NCBI RefSeq assembly: GCF_000321225.1
Contig: NW_004450465.1
Span: 3,242,725 to 3,306,724, forward strand
Reading direction: 5' to 3'
Source of the DNA: Odobenus rosmarus divergens
Lineage: Eukaryota; Chordata; Mammalia; Carnivora; Odobenidae
DNA length: 64,000 bases
Shown here: piece after piece, positions 59,021 through 64,000 of the stretch
How the letters are laid out: the number at the start of each line of letters is the position of its first letter
Position numbering within the stretch: position 1 is the first letter of the stretch
Program-made: the position numbers and the translations under genes
The notes under the pieces: model-generated
What the model was told of the DNA's origin: nothing
What the model saw: the letters and a program-made list of their open reading frames with translations, nothing else
The model's database searches: none

Positions 59021-60430
59021 CCTTATCTTCATTATTTAAATCTTTGTATTTAAGTAATATTGGCATATAATAAAGTGCATATATTTAAAATATACAAGCT
59101 GATATATTTGGACATATACATATGCTGAGAGAGATATATATATACACACACGTGCGTATCTACCTGTGAAACCATCAACATAATCAAGATAACAAATATA
59201 TTTGTTCCTCCACCAGAAGATTTCTAATGTCCTTTTGCAATCTCCCCTCAGGCCCCTCCCACCTTTCTATTCCCCACTGCCAGTCAATCCTTAATATATC
59301 ACCATGTGTTAGAGTGTATCACGTAGATTTTATACAAATGAGATCACAATCATGTACCGTTACTTTGGTTTATTATGCTCAGCAAAAAAAATATATCTTT
59401 AAATTTTTTAAATTTATTTTTCTTTTAAAGCTTTTATTCATTTGAGAGAGCTCATATATAAGAGAGAGAGAGCACAAGGTGGGGAAGGGACTGAGGAAGA
59501 GGAAGAGAGGGGGAAAGTAGGCTCCTTGCTCAGCCGGGAGCCAGATGTGGGGCTCCATTCCAGGACCCTGGGATGATGGACCTGAGCCAAAGACAGACTC
59601 TTAACTGACTGAGCATTCCAGGGGTCCATCAGCAAAAAATATTTTGAGTTTCCTTTATAGCATGTGTATGCAGAGTTCATTCCCTTTTATTGCTGAATAG
59701 TGTTCTGTGCGTGAATTACCACAATGTGTTTATTTAGTTGCTTGTTGATGGGCATTAGGATTGTCTCCTGTTTTGAGCTATTACAAATAAATGTGCTCTG
59801 AAGAGTTGTGTACAAGCTTTTATGACTATGTACTATCTTTTCTCCAAATTAATTGGTAGGAGTACAGTGGCTGAACCATAGTTTCAGTATATGTTTAAGT
59901 TTTTAAGAAATGGCCACGCTCTTTCCCGGGAAGCTGTAACATTCTGCATTCTCATCAGAAGTGACTGCAAGTTCCATGCACACCACATCCTTGTCAATAC
60001 TTGGTATGGTTAGTCTTTTTACTTTTAGCCATTGATGTGTGGGTGTATTTCATGGTGCTTTTTATATGCATTTCCTTTATTACTGATGGTGCTATGCGTT
60101 TTTTTCATGTGCTTATTTGTCAGCCATATATCTTCACAGATGGAGTGTTTCCCAAATTTTGCCCATTTTTAAATTGGGCCATTTTTTTCTTATTCTAGAG
60201 TCTTCAGAGTTCTTGATATATATTTTGGATGTAAGTATTTTATGAGGTATAAATCTGCAAATATTTTTTCCCAGTCCATGACTTATCTTTTCACTCTTAC
60301 CAGTGTCTTTTGAAGAGCACATTTTTAAATTTGTTGAAGTGTCATTTCATGCTTTTGCTACATGTATTAGTAAGAATATATGATTTTTTTTTACTTATTT
60401 TGTCAAAATAATGAATGGCACTAATTGATT
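59020..60430 (-). mobile_element. Old L1 3' part, antisense, intron 2 of copy C
   Basis: Reverse L1 sequence: taatattggcatataataaa, tttattgctgaatagtgttc, cttgttgatgggcattagg, with a SINE inside at 59395-59629. Confidence 0.65.
59395..59629 (-). mobile_element. CanSINE, antisense, nested in L1
   Basis: Flanked by cagcaaaaaaaatat (59380) and cagcaaaaaatattt (59630). Divergent head (actgactgagcattccaggg) suggests an older copy. Confidence 0.85.
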
Positions 60431-60527
60431 TTCAAATGTTAAACTAAACTTATATTGTGGGAATAATACTAATTGGTCAAGATGTATTTTCACTTTTATG
60501 TAATTTTAGATGTAGTTTGCTTAATTT

Positions 60528-60733
60528 TTTTTTAAAAGATTTTATTTATTTGAGAGAGAGCAAGGGTGAGAGAACATAAACGGGGCAGGGGGAGGGGGGT
60601 GGCAGGGGGAGGGGGAGAGAGGAGAAGACTCCCCGCCGAGCAGGGGGCCCGATGCGGGGCTCAATACCAGGACCCTGGGATCATGACCTGAGCCGAAGGC
60701 AGACGCTTAACGACTGAGCCACCCAGGTGCCCC
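60528..60733 (-). mobile_element. CanSINE, antisense, intron 2 of copy C
   Basis: Target-site duplication tagtttgcttaa at 60513 and 60734. G-rich middle, intact cgactgagccacccaggtgc head. Confidence 0.94.
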
Positions 60734-60934
60734 TAGTTTGCTTAAATTTTGGTTTAAAGTTTTATTTCTGTGTCCATGTGGGCCATCATTATGTGATTTT
60801 CTTTTCTTTTTTTCTGGCAAAGTTAATCAGTGCAATACTTTCCTGATAGAATAATTAGGTAGTGTTCCTCTTTCAATTTTCTGGTAGAGTTTGGTTAGAA
60901 TTAGTATTGTTTCTTCCTAAATTGTTCTAGCCAC

Positions 60935-61660
60935 TCTGAGAGACAGGCTCTCTCCACCCACCCCAAAGTTAGGTTTGGATGTTGAGACTTATGGCCTCGT
61001 ATACACACAAAGAGGTTATAAAATGGTTTATTAGGGGCACCTGGCTGGCTCATTCAACAGCTCGACTCTCCATCTGAGCTTTGTGGGTTCCAACCCCACT
61101 TTGGGTGTAGAGATTACTTCAAAATAAAATCTTTAAGAAAAACCACAATGGTTTATTAATAATGTAATCAGGCTTCACGGAGAGAGTAAAGCAAGTCTCA
61201 ATCTGGTCCAACCATACACTGAGAGAGCAGGAAAAGGAAGATGCATTTGGGCTTTTATGGTGGTCAGTCTTAGGGCTGGAATGGCCGTTTCCCTTCATGT
61301 TTGACTGATGCCCAGAGCGTTCTGTGTTTCATTTATTTCAGTTTGAACTGGTATAAGTAAGTCATTATGGCATTTCATGAGACCTGCTGCCTGAAGCTGG
61401 TGAGGGAGTTGAATGTTTCACTGAATGTCTTGTTCAAAAGATCAGTGTTGTGCATGGAGAGAAGGCAATCAGTGCCTTGGTCATGATGAGTAATGTCTGA
61501 AAATCTGTAGAGGATAAGGAGTCGTGCTTGAGGCTATGTATTGTGCCTTTGGTGTGTGGAGACACATGTGTAACCTTCATTTAAATTTTGGATATCTATA
61601 TGGCAAGAGATTCTGTGCTCTTTACCCAAATGGAACAACCTTTCCTCTTTATAGGTCTCT
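60935..61660 (-). mobile_element. Candidate LTR-like insertion in the copy C L1
   Basis: About 0.6 kb of non-L1 sequence (SINE excluded) inside the L1. The minus strand has an AATAAA near the SINE target site and a terminus ending tagaaca, as an LTR would. No target-site duplication or retroviral coding region recognised. Confidence 0.35.
61034..61146 (+). mobile_element. Short tRNA-type carnivoran SINE, sense
   Basis: Head ggggcacctggctggctcat, then ccaaccccactttgggtgta and an A-rich end. Perfect 12-bp target-site duplication aatggtttatta at 61022-61033 and 61147-61158. Confidence 0.9.
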
Positions 61661-63754
61661 TTGGAATGTCTTTTTCTTCTTTAAGTGAACTTTGGTAGTT
61701 TCTGTCTTTCTAAGAATTTGTCCATATCATCGAAATTGTCTAATTTACTGCCATCTAAAGTTCATAGAATTCTCCTATGGTCCTTTTCATATTTCTGTGT
61801 GGTCATTAGTGGTGTTCCTTCTTTCATTTCTGGTCCTAATAATTTGTATCTTTCTTGTTTGTAAATTTTCTTGATCTTTTCAAAGAACTGGCTCTGCTTT
61901 CATTGATTCCTGTTGGTTTTCTATTTCCAATTTTATTAGTTTCCCTCTAATCTTTGTTAATTCTACCTCCTGTTTTGGGTTTAGTACACTTTCTTCCCCA
62001 GGGTCTTAAGGTGGCAGAATAGTTTATTGATTTGGTAACTTCCTTTTTACTCTAGGCACTGAAAGTTGTATTTCCTTTTAACTCCTTCTTTTGTGCATCA
62101 CATAAATTTTGGTATGTTATATACTCATTTTTATTTGTCTCTATGTATTTTATGATTTCCCTTGTGATTTTTTTTTGATACATAAGTTATTTAAAAGGGT
62201 ATTGTTTAATTTCCATAATTTGTGAATTTTCCGGTTTTCTGTCTATTGTTGATTTCTAACTTCATCCTGGTGTGGTCAAATAGCCTGTGATAAGTATGTT
62301 TTAACATCTATTGAGACTTATTTGTGGCCGAACAATGGACTTTGCTGGAAAATGTCCCGTGTACCCTTGAGAAGAATGTGTGTGCTGTTGTTTGGTAGAG
62401 TGTTTTGTGTATGTCTGCTACATTTAGTGGATCAATGTGTGTAAGTCTTCTATTTCCTTACTGATCTTCTTTCTGTTTTTTCTATCCATTATTGAGAGTG
62501 GGTGTTGAAATTTCCACTGATTATATAGAAGTGTCTGTTTCTCTCTCTATTCTCCCGCTTTTGCTTTAGCTATTTTGATGGTCTCTCCTTAGGTGCCTAT
62601 GAATTTATAATAGTTATATCTTCTTGCCATATTGAGTCTTTATTAATATATAATGTCCTTTGTCTCTTGCAATCTTATTTGATTTAAAATCGATTGTGTT
62701 TGGCATTTGCTCATCTACTTCTGCTTTCTTTTGCTTATTCCTTGCTTGGAATATCTTTTCCCATCTTTTCCCTTTCTGTCTGTGTCATTGGACCTAAAGC
62801 GAGTCTCTTGTAGACAGTGTATATAGTTGGATCATAATTTTCTTTGTGTGAATGTTTGTGAGCTTCTTGTTTTTGTATTTATTTTTTTGTTGTTGTTAAT
62901 ACATTTCGTTATTTTGGAATAATTGTAAATTTACAGAAAAGTTACAAAGATAGTACAGGAAGCTCCCATACACCCCACACCCTCTTTCTCCCATTGTTAA
63001 CCCATTCTATTTTTAATTTTTTAAAGTATTACTTTTTATTGACGTACAGCTGATACACAATGTTACATTAGTTTCAGCTGTGAGACATAGTGATTTTCCA
63101 ACTGTACATGTTATGATGTGCTCACCACAAGTGTAGCTTCCATCTGTCACCATACAAGGCTATTACAATTGGTTCCTGTATTTTTATCCATTGTGCCAAT
63201 ATCTGTCTTTGCACTGGAAAATTTAATCCATGTACATTGAATGTAATTATTGATAAGGAGAAACTTATGTGTGTCCTTTTGCTATTTTTTAATGTCTTAT
63301 AGCTTTTTTTGTCCCTTTCTTTCTTTATTACTGTTTCTTTTATGCTTAGTTGATTCTTTGTTATGAAATGTTTAAGTTCCTTTGTCATTTTCTTTTGTGT
63401 ATATTCTATAGCTAATTTTTATGTGTGTTACCATGGGGATTTAATTTAACATGATAAATATATGTCACTCACATTTTAATTTTTACGAGTTTAATAACAT
63501 TCAAAAATTCTCTTCCTATAAAGCTTGGCTCATCCTAACCCCCTTAAATTGTTGATATCACAAAATTACATTTTTTTACATTGTATGCCCCCAATCATAA
63601 ACTATCATTAATTTAAATGCATTAGTATATTAAATTACAGAGAAAACTTGATTGGAGATACAAAGTTTATCTAAGACTTGTTTTTAAACTAATACTTGGC
63701 TTTTAAATATGTACTAGTTTCATAAATCACGTAGAAACCACAAGTGCAGTTAGA

Positions 63755-64000
63755 AAGCTTTACTATTTTGATGAAGTCCCAATAGTTCATTTTTGCCATT
63801 GCTTCCCTTGCCTTTGGCGATGTTTCTAGGAAGAAGTTGCTGCAGCTGAGGTCGAAGAGGTTGCTGCTTGTGTTCTCCTTTAGGATTTTGATGGACTACT
63901 GCCTCACATTTAGGTCTTTCAACCATTTGGAGTCTATTTTTGTGTGTGGTGTAAGGAAATGGTCCAGTTTCATTCTTCTGCATGTGGCTGTCCAATTTTC
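63755..64000 (-). mobile_element. Younger L1 ORF2 fragment, antisense, cut by window end
   Basis: Reverse ORF2 sequence with little decay (gcttcccttgcctttggcga, atttaggtctttcaaccatt) starting abruptly inside ORF2 at about 63755. The rest lies to the right. Confidence 0.7.

Larger units (their letters stand above)
60780..63740 (-). mobile_element. Old L1/HAL1-type element, antisense, intron 2 of copy C
   Basis: Reverse L1 with ORF2-like N-terminal coding on the minus strand near 63122-63388 (SIITFNVHGLNFPVQRQ). Interrupted by an LTR-like segment (60935-61660). From 62100 it aligns with 24590-26160 of copy B, including the nested old repeat near 63030-63170. Confidence 0.65.

Overview
The window is mammalian nuclear DNA: interrupted genes with GT-AG introns and a dense load of LINE-1 and SINE copies. 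At least sixteen tRNA-derived SINEs have the carnivoran (CanSINE/SINEC) layout: a GGGGCGCCTGGGTGGCTC-type head, a CT-rich middle and an A-rich tail. Their head and body variants look to me more like arctoid carnivores (bear, seal or mustelid group) than dog. That placement is inference from memory.

Everything coding here belongs to one family. Three UDP-glycosyltransferase 3A (UGT3A) genes lie head to tail on the + strand. Copy A enters from the left with exons 2-7 (1998-19094); its first exon is outside the window. Copy B is complete with seven exons (21991-45286), an intact frame and canonical splice sites, and encodes 520 aa. Copy C starts at 53573 and shows exons 1-2 (to 56044), and the rest lies beyond the right edge. 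Exon sizes are nearly the same between copies: exons 1, 2, 5, 6 and 7 are 94, 102, 232, 220 and 277 nt. If the missing exon 1 of A is also 94 nt, A encodes 523 aa, the length I recall for human UGT3A proteins. Splice phases are identical (1,1,2,0,1,2). The products should be ER-membrane enzymes: signal peptide, N-terminal acceptor domain with the catalytic His in GGSH, C-terminal UDP-sugar domain with the UGT signature, one C-terminal transmembrane helix and a short KxKxx cytosolic tail.

Layout: 1-1997 intron 1 of A; 1998-19094 exons 2-7 of A; 19095-21990 A-B intergenic region and B promoter; 21991-45286 gene B; 45287-53572 B-C intergenic region, with about 5.8 kb more than A-B, and C promoter; 53573-64000 start of C. 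Introns and spacers of the three copies are homologous, so each acts as an empty-site control for insertions in the others. This exposes copy-specific L1s and SINEs, a local inversion with partial duplication, and an AT/GT tract of about 1 kb grown inside an L1.

The main biological points are three. The residue matching position 391, reported to set sugar-donor choice in human UGT3A1/UGT3A2, is Phe in A and Leu in B. Both A and B carry an in-frame stop and an AATAAA just after exon 6, which could give a soluble form without the membrane anchor. Exon 7 plus the adjacent end of intron 6 is far more alike between A and B than its surroundings, which suggests gene conversion. I found no bacterial-type system, CRISPR array or unrelated gene.
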